Source: Actinophytocola sp036555685
Lineage (GTDB): Bacteria > Actinomycetota > Actinomycetes > Mycobacteriales > Pseudonocardiaceae
Direction of reading: 5' to 3'
NCBI RefSeq assembly: GCF_036555685.1
Contig: NZ_DATBKY010000247.1
Location: 1-64,000 of the forward strand
DNA length: 64,000 nt
Shown piece by piece: positions 24,788-33,964 of this stretch. The stretch's first letter is position 1; each line of letters begins with the position of its first letter. Below the pieces are notes generated by a model. It had not been told where the DNA came from. It did not search any database and saw only the letters and a program-made list of their open reading frames with translations. The translations under genes and the position numbers were made by a program.

Positions 24788-26215
24788 CTACCTCGTTCCG
24801 CTCGCGCTGGTGTCTTCCGTCGCGGCCGCCTCGGCGAACGCGTCGGTGCGCTCGGCAGCCTCGTGGAACCGGTCGGCTACCGGGCGGATCAGCAGGTTCG
24901 CGATGAAGCCGATCGCCAGCACACCGACCATCGTGAACAGCGCGGGCCGGTAGTCGGCGGCGACCAGCTCGCCCGGCTTGCCCCGCGCGTCGAGGAAGCC
25001 GTTGATGATCAGGGGCCCGGCGATGCCGGCGGCCGACCACGCGGTCAGCAGCCGGCCGTGGATCGCGCCGACCTGGTAGGTGCCGAACAGGTCACGCAGG
25101 TAGGCAGGCACGGTCGAGAAGCCGCCGCCGTAGAAGGAGATGATGATGCCGGCGAGCAGCACGAAGACCGCGGTGGCCGAGTGCCCGACGGTGGCCAGCA
25201 GCACGTAGAGGATCATGCCGACGCCGAGGTACATGACGTAGGTCGGCTTGCGGCCCAGGAAGTCCGAAGTGGACGACCAGCCGAAGCGACCGGCCATGTT
25301 GAACAGTGACAGCAGACCGACGAACGCCGTCGCGGCCGTGCCCGCGACGCTGGACGTGGTGCCCTCGCGGAAGAAGTCCTGGATCATCGGCGCGGCCTGC
25401 TCGAGGATGCCGATGCCGGCGGTGACGTTGCAGAACAGGACCGTCCACAGTAGCCAGAACTGTGGCGTCTTGATCGCGTTCGCGGCCGACACGTTCGCCG
25501 TCGTGACGAGCGGCTTCGCCCTGAGCTTCGCCGGGTCGAAACCGGCCGGCGCCCAGCCCGGTGGCGGCACCTTCACGGTGAAGACACCGAACATCATGAC
25601 GATGAAGTAGATGACGGCGAGCGTCAGGAACATCGCCGCGACCGCGCTCCCGGACGCGACCGAGGACGAGTTCGACGGGTCGTAGTCCGAGTCGTAGAGC
25701 GCCATCAGCTGGCGGGACAGCGGCGAGGCGATGAGCGCGCCGCCGCCGAAGCCCATGATCGCCATTCCGGTGGCGAGTCCCGGGCGGTCCGGGAACCACT
25801 TGATCAGCGTGGACACGGGGGAGATGTAGCCGATGCCGAGGCCGATGCCGCCGACGAACCCGTAGCCCAGGTACACCAGCCAGAGCTGGTTGGTGGTCAC
25901 GCCGAGCGAGGCGATCAGGAAGCCGGCGCACCAGAAGCAGGTCGCGGTGAACATGGCGGCGCGGGGGCCGACCCGCTCCACCCACGTGCCCATCACGGCC
26001 GCGGAGACCCCGAGCATGACGATCGCGATCGAGAAGATGATCCCGATGGCGGTGAGGCTGGCGTCGAAGTGTTGCACCAGTGCCGTCTTGTAGACGCTGG
26101 TGGCATACGCTTGACCGATGCAGAGGTGAATCGCGAGTGCGGCGGGCGGAATCAGCCAGCGGCTGTAGCCGGGACCGGCCACCGTGTGTTCGCGATCAAG
26201 GAACGACAGCGCCAA
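24788..26215 (-). CDS. OFA-family MFS transporter (oxalate/formate antiporter type)
   Basis: A 475-residue twelve-helix carrier. RWLIPPAALAIHLCIGQAYA and WFPDRPGLATGMAIMGFGGGA are typical of the oxalate:formate antiporter family, which exchanges or imports small carboxylates. TTG 26215 follows GGAGGTGCGTC. A 43-residue membrane protein gene follows in the same transcript and a LysR gene precedes it on the same strand, with 187 bases between. No oxalate-degrading genes are adjacent, so the real substrate (oxalate, formate, pyruvate or another acid) is open. Confidence 0.87.
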   Translation of the reverse strand: MALSFLDREHTVAGPGYSRWLIPPAALAIHLCIGQAYATSVYKTALVQHFDASLTAIGIIFSIAIVMLGVSAAVMGTWVERVGPRAAMFTATCFWCAGFLIASLGVTTNQLWLVYLGYGFVGGIGLGIGYISPVSTLIKWFPDRPGLATGMAIMGFGGGALIASPLSRQLMALYDSDYDPSNSSSVASGSAVAAMFLTLAVIYFIVMMFGVFTVKVPPPGWAPAGFDPAKLRAKPLVTTANVSAANAIKTPQFWLLWTVLFCNVTAGIGILEQAAPMIQDFFREGTTSSVAGTAATAFVGLLSLFNMAGRFGWSSTSDFLGRKPTYVMYLGVGMILYVLLATVGHSATAVFVLLAGIIISFYGGGFSTVPAYLRDLFGTYQVGAIHGRLLTAWSAAGIAGPLIINGFLDARGKPGELVAADYRPALFTMVGVLAIGFIANLLIRPVADRFHEAAERTDAFAEAAATEDTSASGTR

Positions 26216-26337
26216 GACGCACCTCCATGTGCCGTCCGGAGTGTCCTGAATGGACCTCGTAGCGCCAGAATGTGAGTAAGCAGACGCTACTGACCACGAT
26301 GGTTGAGGGTCAAAACAATCTGAGTAATGACCTCATA

Positions 26338-26353
26338 AGTGAAGTTTATCACT
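26338..26353 (-). promoter_or_regulatory. Dyad in the OFA transporter promoter region
   Basis: The 187-base gap 26216-26402 is markedly A/T-richer than its surroundings. It holds AGTGA-N6-TCACT (26338-26353), nested in a larger imperfect dyad (GAGTAATGA... TATCACTC). It is a candidate binding site for the LysR protein encoded just upstream. Confidence 0.45.
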
Positions 26354-26402
26354 CACGCTCGCCTGTTGCGGTTTGGAGATTTTTGTCGGGAATCGCGAAA
26401 AC

Positions 26403-27332
26403 TCAGGTGAGATACCGCTGAAGCAGCGCGTCGAGCTCGGACTGGAGGTCCACCTGATGCGTGGTGTCCAGCAGGGCCCGGGCGAGCATCGGCTCGGGGT
26501 CGCGGTCGGCGAGGACGAGGCCGACCTGGTGCGCCCGGCGCGGCCGTTTGAGCGGCACGACCCGCAACCCTTCGGGTACGCCGAAGACGTGCAGCCACGC
26601 GTGCGCGATCACGCTCGACCATCGCTTGGTGCCGACGTGCGCGTAGATCGCGGACACCGTGTCGGCCTCCACCGACGGCGTCACCGTCACCCCTGCCTCG
26701 GCGAAGTTCCGGTCGAGGATCCGCCGGTTCTGCATCTCGGAGGACAGCATGCACAGCGGCGTGTCGGCGAGCTCCTCCCAGCCGACGGTCTGGTGGTCGG
26801 CGAACCGGCCGTCCGCCGGCGTGAGGAGCATGTACCGCTCGCGGTAGAGCGGGACGACGCGGACCGTGCCGAGCGGCTCACCGTCGATGTAGGTCATGCC
26901 GATGTCGAGGTCGAACTCGGCCAGCCGGTGCACGATCTCCCGTGAGGACAGCGACTCGATAGACACGCGGACCTGTGGGTGTGCCTCGGCGAGCGGCGTG
27001 GTGAGCAGCGAGGCGACGGTCAGCGCGGTCGGGATGGCACCGATGCGCAGCACGCCGGACAGCCCGCCGCGCATGCTCGCGAGCTCGTGGCGCATCGCGT
27101 CCTGCTCGGCGAGGATCCGGTGGGCCCACAGCAGTACCTGCTTGCCCTCGGGCGTGAAGCCCTCGAACCGCTGCCCACGCTGGACGATCTGGACGTCCAG
27201 CTCGGCCTCGAGCTTGCGGATGGCGGCGGAGAGCGCCGGCTGGGAGACGTGACAGGACTCGGCAGCGCGCCCGAAGTGGCCCTCGCGCGCCAGCGCGCTC
27301 AGGTACTCCAGCTGGCGCAGCAACATGGCCAA
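26403..27332 (-). CDS. LysR-family regulator
   Basis: A 309-residue LysR protein: N-terminal HTH (LEYLSALAREGHFGRAAESC then HVSQPALSAAIRKLE) and a periplasmic-binding-like effector domain from about residue 90. It lies upstream of the OFA carrier on the same strand and divergent from the isoaspartyl peptidase gene (59 bases between starts), so either or both may be targets. The start is TTG 27332 or ATG 27326; no clear Shine-Dalgarno site is seen. A carboxylate co-inducer would fit the neighbour. Confidence 0.87.
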   Translation of the reverse strand: MAMLLRQLEYLSALAREGHFGRAAESCHVSQPALSAAIRKLEAELDVQIVQRGQRFEGFTPEGKQVLLWAHRILAEQDAMRHELASMRGGLSGVLRIGAIPTALTVASLLTTPLAEAHPQVRVSIESLSSREIVHRLAEFDLDIGMTYIDGEPLGTVRVVPLYRERYMLLTPADGRFADHQTVGWEELADTPLCMLSSEMQNRRILDRNFAEAGVTVTPSVEADTVSAIYAHVGTKRWSSVIAHAWLHVFGVPEGLRVVPLKRPRRAHQVGLVLADRDPEPMLARALLDTTHQVDLQSELDALLQRYLT

Positions 27333-27391
27333 GACATACCCGCAAAGCCGCCGAAGGTAAAGCGGACCTGTCGGACGAGTAGGTTGATCTC

Positions 27392-28357
27392 ATGCCGGCC
27401 GCCCACTCTAAGCCTGGCGGATCGGCGATCCGCGACGTCGTCCTCGCGGTGCACGGTGGTGCCGGATCGGTACCGCGCGGCAGTATCTCCGACGAGCGCG
27501 AGCTGGCCTACCACGAGGGGCTGACCGCGGCGCTGCGCGCGGGGCAGCGGGTGCTCGACGGCGGCGGATCGAGCCTGGACGTGGTCGAGGCGGCCGTGCG
27601 GGAGCTCGAGGATCATCCGAACTTCAACGCCGGCCGCGGCGCGGCCTTCAACGCCGATGCCGGACACGAGCTGGACGCCTCGATCATGAACGGCCGGGAC
27701 CTGTCGGCGGGTGCCGTGGCCGGGGTCCGGCACGTGCGCAATCCCATCTCGCTCGCGCGGCTGGTGATGGAGAGGTCGGATCACGTGCTGCTGGCCGGGG
27801 ACGGCGCGGAGGCGTTCGCGTTGCGCCACGGCGTGCCGTACTCCACTCAGGACTACTTCTTCACCCAGCGCCGGTGGGACGCGTTGCTGGCGGCGAAGAA
27901 GCCGGAGGCGCCGCGGTCGCGCGGCGGTGGCACCGTCGGCGCGGTGGCGGTGGACCGGTCGGGCGACATGGCGGCGGCGACCTCGACCGGTGGCATGACC
28001 AACATGCTGGCCGGCCGGATCGGCGACTCCCCGGTGATCGGCGCCGGCACGTACGCGGACAACCGCACGGTCGCGGTGTCGTGTACGGGCACCGGCGAGG
28101 TCTTCCTGCGCGGTGTTGCCGCGTACGACATCGCCGCGCTGATGGCGTACACGGGTGCGCCGGTGGACCACGCCGCGGGCACGGTGATCCTCGAGAAGAT
28201 CCCGGGCCTCGGCGCGCTGGGCGGTGCGATCGCCCTCGACCCGGATGGCGCGCTGTCGACCCCGCACAGCAGCGAGGGCCTCGTGAACGGCTACCTGACC
28301 CGCGACGGCAAGATCGTCACGCGCGTGTACGACGACGAGACACCCGCCGCAGGCTGA
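27392..28357 (+). CDS. Plant-type L-asparaginase / isoaspartyl peptidase
   Basis: A 321-residue Ntn hydrolase that self-cleaves before Thr181 in GGGTVGAVAVD. The family segments VVLAVHGGAGSVPRG, NFNAGRGAAFN and ELDASIMNG are present; STGGMTNMLAGRIGDSPVIGAGTYAD-type residues form the substrate site. It should hydrolyse beta-aspartyl dipeptides and asparagine in the cytoplasm. It is divergent from the LysR gene, and its promoter must lie within 59 bases. Confidence 0.92.
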   Translation: MPAAHSKPGGSAIRDVVLAVHGGAGSVPRGSISDERELAYHEGLTAALRAGQRVLDGGGSSLDVVEAAVRELEDHPNFNAGRGAAFNADAGHELDASIMNGRDLSAGAVAGVRHVRNPISLARLVMERSDHVLLAGDGAEAFALRHGVPYSTQDYFFTQRRWDALLAAKKPEAPRSRGGGTVGAVAVDRSGDMAAATSTGGMTNMLAGRIGDSPVIGAGTYADNRTVAVSCTGTGEVFLRGVAAYDIAALMAYTGAPVDHAAGTVILEKIPGLGALGGAIALDPDGALSTPHSSEGLVNGYLTRDGKIVTRVYDDETPAAG

Positions 28358-28380
28358 GCGCGCCTGGTTACCGAGTCCGG

Positions 28381-29577
28381 TTACTGGGTCAACCTGATCG
28401 GGTTCACGATGTCGGCGGTGATCGTCAGCAGCATGACCGCGCCGCCGATGAGCACCAGCACCATCGTCACGGTGGACAGACGGGTGAAGTCGACCGGCGC
28501 GGCCGCGGCCTTGCCCCGGCGCTCACGCAGCCAGTTGCGGACGCGCTCGTAGGCGATGATCGCGATGTGGCCGCCGTCCATCGGCAGCAGCGGCAGCAGG
28601 TTGAACACACCCATGAAGAAGTTGAGGCCGGCCAGCAGGAGGAAGAACAGCTGCCACAGCCCGGCCTGGACGGCCTCGCCGCCGATCCGGCTCGCACCGA
28701 CCACGCTCACCGGCGTGTTCGGGTCGCGCTCGGCGCCGAAGATCGAGCTCACCACGGCCGGGATGCGTTGCGGGAACTCGGTGAGCTTCACCGCGGTCTG
28801 ACCGATCATCTCGGCCGAGAAGCTCGCGGTCGCACCGAAGGCGTCGACCGGACCGTAGGTGAACGACGTCGCGGCCGAGATGCCGGCGACGCCGACCGCG
28901 GCCTCGGCGCCCGGCCGTTCGAGCCGCGGCACGTCGACGGTCAGATGCAGTGTCTCCTCGCCTCGGCGGACGTCGAAGACCGTGGGTCCCTGCGCCTTCC
29001 GGACGGCGGCGACCATCGCCGGCCACGTCGGGGTGGCCATGCCGCCGACCCCGACGATCTCGTCGCCGGGTCGGATGCCGGCTTCCTGCGCGGGGCCGCC
29101 CGAGCCGGGCGGGCACGTGGGATTGGCGAGCTGGGCGTCGGTGCGCGCGTCGGTCACGCACGCCGACACCTGCGACACGACCGGCTTCTGCGTCAGGTTC
29201 GGCAGCCCGAGCGTCGCGGCGAGCAGGTACAGGACGAGGAACGCCAGGGCGAAGTGGGTGATCGGGCCGGCGAGCATGACCGCGGTCCGCTTCCACGCCT
29301 TCTGCTTCCACATCGCGCGGCGCTCCTCGTCGGGCGTGAGCTCGTCGAGGGTCGTCATGCCGGCGATGTCGCAGAAGCCGCCGAACGGCAGGGCCTTCAG
29401 CCCGTACTCGGTCTCCCCGCGGCGGAAGGAGAACAAGGTGGGCCCGTAGCCGACGAAGTAGCGGCGCACCTTCATGCCGAACGCCTTGCCGGCGAGCAGG
29501 TGCCCGGCCTCGTGCAACGCGAGCGAGACGCCGATGCCGAGAGCGAACAGAACGACGCCGAGGATGTACGCCACCAC
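28381..29577 (-). CDS. Site-2 intramembrane metalloprotease (M50, Rip1-like)
   Basis: A 398-residue membrane protease. HEAGH of the zinc site lies in the first helix (about residue 19-23) and the second metal motif reads NLLPLLPMDGGHI near residue 330. A PDZ domain is placed between them (GIRPGDEIVGVGG). There are about four membrane segments. Rip1-type enzymes cut anti-sigma factors. Two adjacent GTG codons (29577, 29574) follow AAAAGGGG, either may be the start. In many actinobacteria this gene lies between dxr and ispG; neither is seen here, so this is a separate location or paralogue. Confidence 0.88.
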   Translation of the reverse strand: MVAYILGVVLFALGIGVSLALHEAGHLLAGKAFGMKVRRYFVGYGPTLFSFRRGETEYGLKALPFGGFCDIAGMTTLDELTPDEERRAMWKQKAWKRTAVMLAGPITHFALAFLVLYLLAATLGLPNLTQKPVVSQVSACVTDARTDAQLANPTCPPGSGGPAQEAGIRPGDEIVGVGGMATPTWPAMVAAVRKAQGPTVFDVRRGEETLHLTVDVPRLERPGAEAAVGVAGISAATSFTYGPVDAFGATASFSAEMIGQTAVKLTEFPQRIPAVVSSIFGAERDPNTPVSVVGASRIGGEAVQAGLWQLFFLLLAGLNFFMGVFNLLPLLPMDGGHIAIIAYERVRNWLRERRGKAAAAPVDFTRLSTVTMVLVLIGGAVMLLTITADIVNPIRLTQ

Positions 29578-29729
29578 GGTCCCCTTTTGCACCCGGTCCC
29601 CGACCGGCTCCGACAGTGGCATCGCCGAGGTGAAACCCGCGTGTGCGCCGCGCCGGCCGCCGCTTTCTGAGCCGCACGGGCAAGGCGATCGACGTCCTCG
29701 CGGACGGCCGCTCGTACGCGGACCGGGGC

Positions 29730-31565
29730 TTACGCGGCCAGGGTGTCGAGGATCTGCTGGCCGTACTTCGCGAGCTTGTTCTCGCCCACGCCGTTCACCG
29801 CGCCCAGTTGGGCGAGCGTGGTCGGGGACTCGGTGGCGATCTGGCGCAGCGTGGCGTCGTGGAAGATCACGTATGCCGGGACGCCCTGCTCCTTCGCGGT
29901 GGCGGCGCGCCAGGCGCGAAGGCGTTCGAAGACCGGGCGCGCCTCGGCCGGCAGCTCGGCCTGCGTCGCGGCCGGCTTGCCGCGCGACGCGGAGCGAGCC
30001 GCGCGTTTCGGTTCGTGCCGCAGGCGGACCTCGCGACGGCGACCGAGGACCTCGCCGCTCGCCTCGGTCAGCACCAGCGTGCCGTGGTCGCCCTCCACGG
30101 TGAGCAGGCCCTGCGCCAGGAGCTGGCGCACGACGCCGCGCCACTCGGGCTCCGACAGCTCGGTCCCGACGCCGAACACGGTCAGCGAGTCGTGGCCGAA
30201 CTGCGTGACCTTCGCGGTCGTGCGGCCGAGCAGGATGTCGACGACGTGCCCGACACCGAACTTCTGCCGCCGCTCGCGGTCGAGCCGGTACACCGCCGAG
30301 AGCACCTTCTGCGCCGGGACGGTGCCGTCCCACGACTCCGGCGGCGACAGGCACGTGTCGCAGTTGCCGCACGGCTCCGCGCGCTCGCCGAAGTAGTTGA
30401 GCAGCTGCACCCGCCGGCACTCGACCGTCTCGCACAGCGCGAGCATCGCGTCGAGGTGGGTCCCCAGCCGCCGCCGGTGCGCGTCGTCGCCCTCCGAGGT
30501 GGCGATCATCTTGCGCTGCTGCACGACGTCCTGCAGTCCGTACGCCAGCCACGCCGTCGACGCCAACCCGTCCCGGCCGGCGCGGCCGGTCTCCTGGTAG
30601 TAGCCCTCGACCGACTTCGGCAGGTCCAGGTGCGCGACGAACCGCACGTCCGGCTTGTCGATGCCCATGCCGAACGCGATCGTCGCGACGACCACCAGAC
30701 CGTCCTCGCGCAGGAACCGCGCCTGGTTCGCCGCGCGGGTCCGGGCATCCAGGCCCGCGTGGTAGGGCAGCGCCTCGATCCCGTTCTGCGTCAGGAACGC
30801 GGCCGTGCGCTCGGTCGAGGCACGCGACAGGCAGTAGACGATGCCCGCGTCGCCCTTGTGCTCGGTGGACAGGAGCTCGAGCAGCTGCTGCTCCGGCTTG
30901 TTCTTCGCGACGATGCGGTACTGGATGTTCGGCCGGTCGAAGCTCGCGACGAAGTGCCGCGCCTCGGTCAGGTCCAGCCGGGTCGCGATCTCCTTGCGGG
31001 TGGCCTCGGTGGCGGTGGCGGTCAGCGCTATCCGCGGCACGTCCGGCCAGCGTTCGTGCAACGCCGAAAGCTGCAGGTAGTCCGGGCGGAAGTCGTGGCC
31101 CCACTGGGCGACGCAGTGCGCCTCGTCGATGGCGAACAGCGCGACCGTGCCGCGGTCGAGCAGCCGCAGCGTGGACTCGACGGTCAACCGCTCCGGGGCG
31201 AGGTACAGCAGGTCCAGCTCGCCGGAGAGGAACGCGGCCTCGGTCTGCCGGCGCTGCTCGAAGTCCTGTGTGGAGTTGAGGAAACCGGCCCGGACGCCGA
31301 GCGCGGTGAGCGCGTCGACCTGGTCCTGCATCAGCGCGATGAGCGGCGAGACGACCACGGCGACACCGTCGCGGACGAGCGCGGGAATCTGGTAGCAGAG
31401 CGACTTCCCGCCACCGGTCGGCATCAGCACGAGCGCGTCGCCGCCCCCGACGACGTGGTCGATGACCTCCTGCTGGTTGCCGCGGAAGGCGTCGTAGCCG
31501 AACACGCGGCGGAGCGTCTCGACGGTGCGCTGGGTCTGCGGGTCGGTGCCGGCGGGGAGAGTCAC
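29730..31565 (-). CDS. recQ: ATP-dependent DNA helicase RecQ
   Basis: A full-length 611-residue RecQ with helicase core (MPTGGGKSLCYQ Walker A, IDEAHCVAQWGHDFRPDY DEAH box), RQC zinc cysteines (CRRVQLLNYFGE then CGNCDTC), winged helix and a C-terminal HRDC domain (VPAYVIFHDATLRQIA and ending in KYGQQILDTL). GTG 31565 lies 7 bases after TAGAAT (31573-31578), suggesting a leaderless start; an upstream GTG at 31613 would add 16 residues. It acts in unwinding forks and recombination intermediates. The 152-base gap between recQ and the protease gene shows nothing notable. Confidence 0.94.
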   Translation of the reverse strand: MTLPAGTDPQTQRTVETLRRVFGYDAFRGNQQEVIDHVVGGGDALVLMPTGGGKSLCYQIPALVRDGVAVVVSPLIALMQDQVDALTALGVRAGFLNSTQDFEQRRQTEAAFLSGELDLLYLAPERLTVESTLRLLDRGTVALFAIDEAHCVAQWGHDFRPDYLQLSALHERWPDVPRIALTATATEATRKEIATRLDLTEARHFVASFDRPNIQYRIVAKNKPEQQLLELLSTEHKGDAGIVYCLSRASTERTAAFLTQNGIEALPYHAGLDARTRAANQARFLREDGLVVVATIAFGMGIDKPDVRFVAHLDLPKSVEGYYQETGRAGRDGLASTAWLAYGLQDVVQQRKMIATSEGDDAHRRRLGTHLDAMLALCETVECRRVQLLNYFGERAEPCGNCDTCLSPPESWDGTVPAQKVLSAVYRLDRERRQKFGVGHVVDILLGRTTAKVTQFGHDSLTVFGVGTELSEPEWRGVVRQLLAQGLLTVEGDHGTLVLTEASGEVLGRRREVRLRHEPKRAARSASRGKPAATQAELPAEARPVFERLRAWRAATAKEQGVPAYVIFHDATLRQIATESPTTLAQLGAVNGVGENKLAKYGQQILDTLAA

Positions 31566-31620
31566 GCGGGCGATTCTATGGGCGAACCCCGACGGTTCCC
31601 GGGAGTTGTCCACAGGTGCC

Positions 31621-32742
31621 CTAGGCGTGTCCGCCGACCGTCACCTCACCGATGGTCAGCTCCGCCTTTCCCTCGAGGACCGTGCCGACCCGGTCGACCT
31701 GCTCGGCCAGCTCAGCGCGGCGGCTCTTGCTCAGCCGAGCGAACGGCTCGACGGTCACGCGGATCCGCCGGCCCGACCGTTTCTGGTGCCACTTCCCGCC
31801 GACGACCCCGTCGACCAGCAGCACCTGGACGTTCCCGGCCGCCCGGGTGGCCGCCACGCCGGGGTAGAGCCGCGCCTTGTCGTTGCCGACCGCGTACGCG
31901 TACGGGTCGAAGTACGGCAGCAGCCGCACGCCGCGCGGTGGCTCGCCGGGCATGCCGGTGTCGCCCTTGCTCACCCACGCAACCTCGCCGCCCACCTCGA
32001 CCTCCTCGAGGGCGGCCGCCGCGAACGCCGACCGCGCCCAGGCGTCCGTCGCGCCGATCCAGTTCGCGAACCGCGCGGGTGTCGACGGGCCGTACGCGTA
32101 CAGGTAGTGCTCGAGCAACTCGGGCGTCGCGTCCGCGGCCGGCGCGAAGCCGGGCAGCCAGCGGCGCGGGCTGGTGTAGGTGACGTTGCGCCCGCGGGCG
32201 GGGCCGAAGCAGAGCGTGCCCCGGATCCCGGCGAGGTGCATGACCTGGCGCCAGCGCGGCCACTTGCCCTGGAACGCCTCCATGACGGGATCGCCGGCCC
32301 ACGCCCCGCACGAGGCGACGACCGCGTCCGTCAGCTCGTCGACGGTCAGCTCCGCGTCGGCGACGGCGTGCTCGACGGCCGCGAGCACCGCCTCGGTCTG
32401 CTCCGCCGTGAGCCGCAGCGAGGCCGGCATCGGGTTGGACCAGGGCACGGCCGACAGCGCGCCGACCCACATCGGCAGGTCGCGGGTGGGCAGCAGGTGC
32501 ACGGTGCCGCGCGGGCCGAACGTCTTGACCAGGCTCCGCTCGGTCCACAACGCGTGCCGCACGTCCGCCCGCGTCGCGCCGTCCAGCCGCAGCGCGATGC
32601 CCAGCTCCGCGGCGGAGAGGACCTGTGCGTGCGTGCCGGCGGTCGCGGTGACCACGTCCACCGGCGTGCCGGCCAGCGGCGCGGCGAGCCCGTGCCGTGC
32701 CAGCCGCCGCGCGCACACCTGCGACCAGCTCAGGCCCGTCAT
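31621..32742 (-). CDS. Winged-helix DNA-binding protein, AlkZ-like (HTH_42)
   Basis: A 373-residue protein of the family that includes YcaQ/AlkZ DNA glycosylases, built of tandem winged helices: SWSQVCARRLARHGL, ALWTERSLVKTFGPRGTVHLL (quoted in part TFGPRGTVHLLPTRDLP), and C-terminal LLPYFDPYAYAVGN and VDGVVGGKWHQK. In characterised members a Q-x-Q or Q-x-D motif near residue 40 is catalytic; here the aligned region reads THAQVLSA, so the first position is His. Activity on bulky or crosslinked bases is therefore possible but unproven. ATG 32742 was taken as start. The gene lies 55 bases beyond the recQ start region, and transcription of recQ may begin in its 3' end. Confidence 0.8.
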   Translation of the reverse strand: MTGLSWSQVCARRLARHGLAAPLAGTPVDVVTATAGTHAQVLSAAELGIALRLDGATRADVRHALWTERSLVKTFGPRGTVHLLPTRDLPMWVGALSAVPWSNPMPASLRLTAEQTEAVLAAVEHAVADAELTVDELTDAVVASCGAWAGDPVMEAFQGKWPRWRQVMHLAGIRGTLCFGPARGRNVTYTSPRRWLPGFAPAADATPELLEHYLYAYGPSTPARFANWIGATDAWARSAFAAAALEEVEVGGEVAWVSKGDTGMPGEPPRGVRLLPYFDPYAYAVGNDKARLYPGVAATRAAGNVQVLLVDGVVGGKWHQKRSGRRIRVTVEPFARLSKSRRAELAEQVDRVGTVLEGKAELTIGEVTVGGHA

Positions 32743-32888
32743 GGCGCGAACCGCTTCGCGCCCCTCACGTACGCCATCGCCACGACGTATCTCGGCTCGC
32801 ACATGCGCTCGTCGACCTCCTCGGGTCAGCCCGGCCGCCCGCCGCCGGATCCACCACAGGTTGCCCAGCGGCCACGCTAACGGGCATA

Positions 32889-32907
32889 TAGGCCGGATTC
32901 TGTCCTA
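32889..32907 (+). promoter_or_regulatory. Imperfect dyad upstream of the WYL regulator
   Basis: TAGGCCG-GATTC-TGTCCTA forms an imperfect 7-base dyad whose right half is followed by GATG. Its position just before the regulator gene and its TAGG/CCTA ends recall the operator of the second WYL gene at 39643. Autoregulation is inferred. Confidence 0.4.
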
Positions 32908-32929
32908 GATGGGTGGCAATCTGACGGGC

Positions 32930-33880
32930 ATGAGCGATCCGTCCGGCCGGCTGCTCGCGCTGCTGTCGCTGCTGCAGACCCCGCGCGAGTGGCCCGGCAG
33001 CGAGCTGGCGCGCCGCCTCGAGGTCAGCCCGCGCACGGTGCGCCGCGATGTGGAGCGGCTGCGCGAGCTCGGCTATCCGGTGCACGCGACGAAGGGCGCC
33101 GAGGGCGGCTACCGGCTCACCGCGGGCACCGCGATGCCGCCGCTGCTGCTCGACGACGAGGAGGCGGTGGCGATCGCGGTCGGGCTGCGAGCCGCGGCCG
33201 GGCAGGCGGTCGCCGGCATCGAGGAGGCGGCGGTCCGCGCGCTGACCAAGCTCGAGCGGCTGCTGCCGTCGCGGCTGCGCTACCGGGTCGGTGCGCTCGG
33301 CGCGGCCACCGTCGCGCTGCCGGCCGGCCAGGCGACCGTGGACCCGGCGCACCTCACCCTGCTCGCGGCCGCGATCGCGAACCGCGAGCGGGTCCGCTTC
33401 ACCTACCGCACCGGCGACGGCGTCGAAGGCCGCCGGCTGGCCGAGCCGCACCGGCTCGTCTGCGCCGGCCGGCGCTGGTACCTGCTGGCGTTCGACACCC
33501 AGCGCGCCGACTGGCGGAGCTACCGCGTGGACCGCGTCAGCGAGCCGTTCGCCACCGGCGCCCGGGCAACGCCACGCGAGCTGCCCGAGCAGGATCCGGT
33601 CGCGTTCGTCACGGCGAAGATGTACTCCGGCGCGCCTACCTACGCCGCGGTGGCCACCCTCGACCTGCCCGCCGCGCCGGTACACCTCGGCGGGGTGAGC
33701 ACACCGCTCGGCGGCGGGCGCTGCCGCTGGCAGAGCCCCGAGGACACGCTCGAGTGGCTGGCGTTCCGGCTGCTGACGCTCGGCTGCGAGGTCGAGGTGC
33801 ACGAGCCGCCGGAGCTCGTCGACCACCTCCGCGCGGTCGCCGGACGGGCGCGCCGGGCGGCCGGCGGCGCGAAATCCTGA
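32930..33880 (+). CDS. WYL-domain HTH regulator (YafY-like) 1
   Basis: A 316-residue regulator with an N-terminal HTH_11 domain (LLALLSLLQTPREWPGSELA and RRLEVSPRTVRRDVERLREL in adjoining parts), a WYL domain (EPHRLVCAGRRWYLLAFDTQ) and a C-terminal WCX segment. WYL domains bind nucleotides or small ligands and often control stress or DNA-damage genes. It is paralogous to the gene at 39685. It diverges from the AlkZ-like gene with 187 bases between, so that gene is a candidate target. ATG 32930 is preferred; ATG 32909 is also in frame. Confidence 0.87.
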   Translation: MSDPSGRLLALLSLLQTPREWPGSELARRLEVSPRTVRRDVERLRELGYPVHATKGAEGGYRLTAGTAMPPLLLDDEEAVAIAVGLRAAAGQAVAGIEEAAVRALTKLERLLPSRLRYRVGALGAATVALPAGQATVDPAHLTLLAAAIANRERVRFTYRTGDGVEGRRLAEPHRLVCAGRRWYLLAFDTQRADWRSYRVDRVSEPFATGARATPRELPEQDPVAFVTAKMYSGAPTYAAVATLDLPAAPVHLGGVSTPLGGGRCRWQSPEDTLEWLAFRLLTLGCEVEVHEPPELVDHLRAVAGRARRAAGGAKS

Positions 33881-33891
33881 CCGGTCCGGCT

Positions 33892-33917
33892 TGTCGATTT
33901 CGTGGATCCTCGTTCGA
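33892..33917 (+). promoter_or_regulatory. ECF42-type promoter of the DGPF operon
   Basis: TGTCGA (33892-33897), 16 bases, TCGA (33914-33917) matches the described ECF42 promoter pattern (TGTCGA at -35, CGA/TC at -10). It is 47 bases before the first DGPF gene. A housekeeping-like TAGGTT lies at 33933-33938, so two promoters are possible. Confidence 0.65.
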
Positions 33918-33964
33918 CGCGTGGTCAGCGGCTAGGTTGACGCCTGCACGGAAGGGGTAGGACG

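Noticed and set aside
29578..31104. N-terminal extension of the site-2 protease frame over recQ
   Set aside because: The frame stays open by base composition only; the ribosome site and first membrane helix place the start at 29574-29577.
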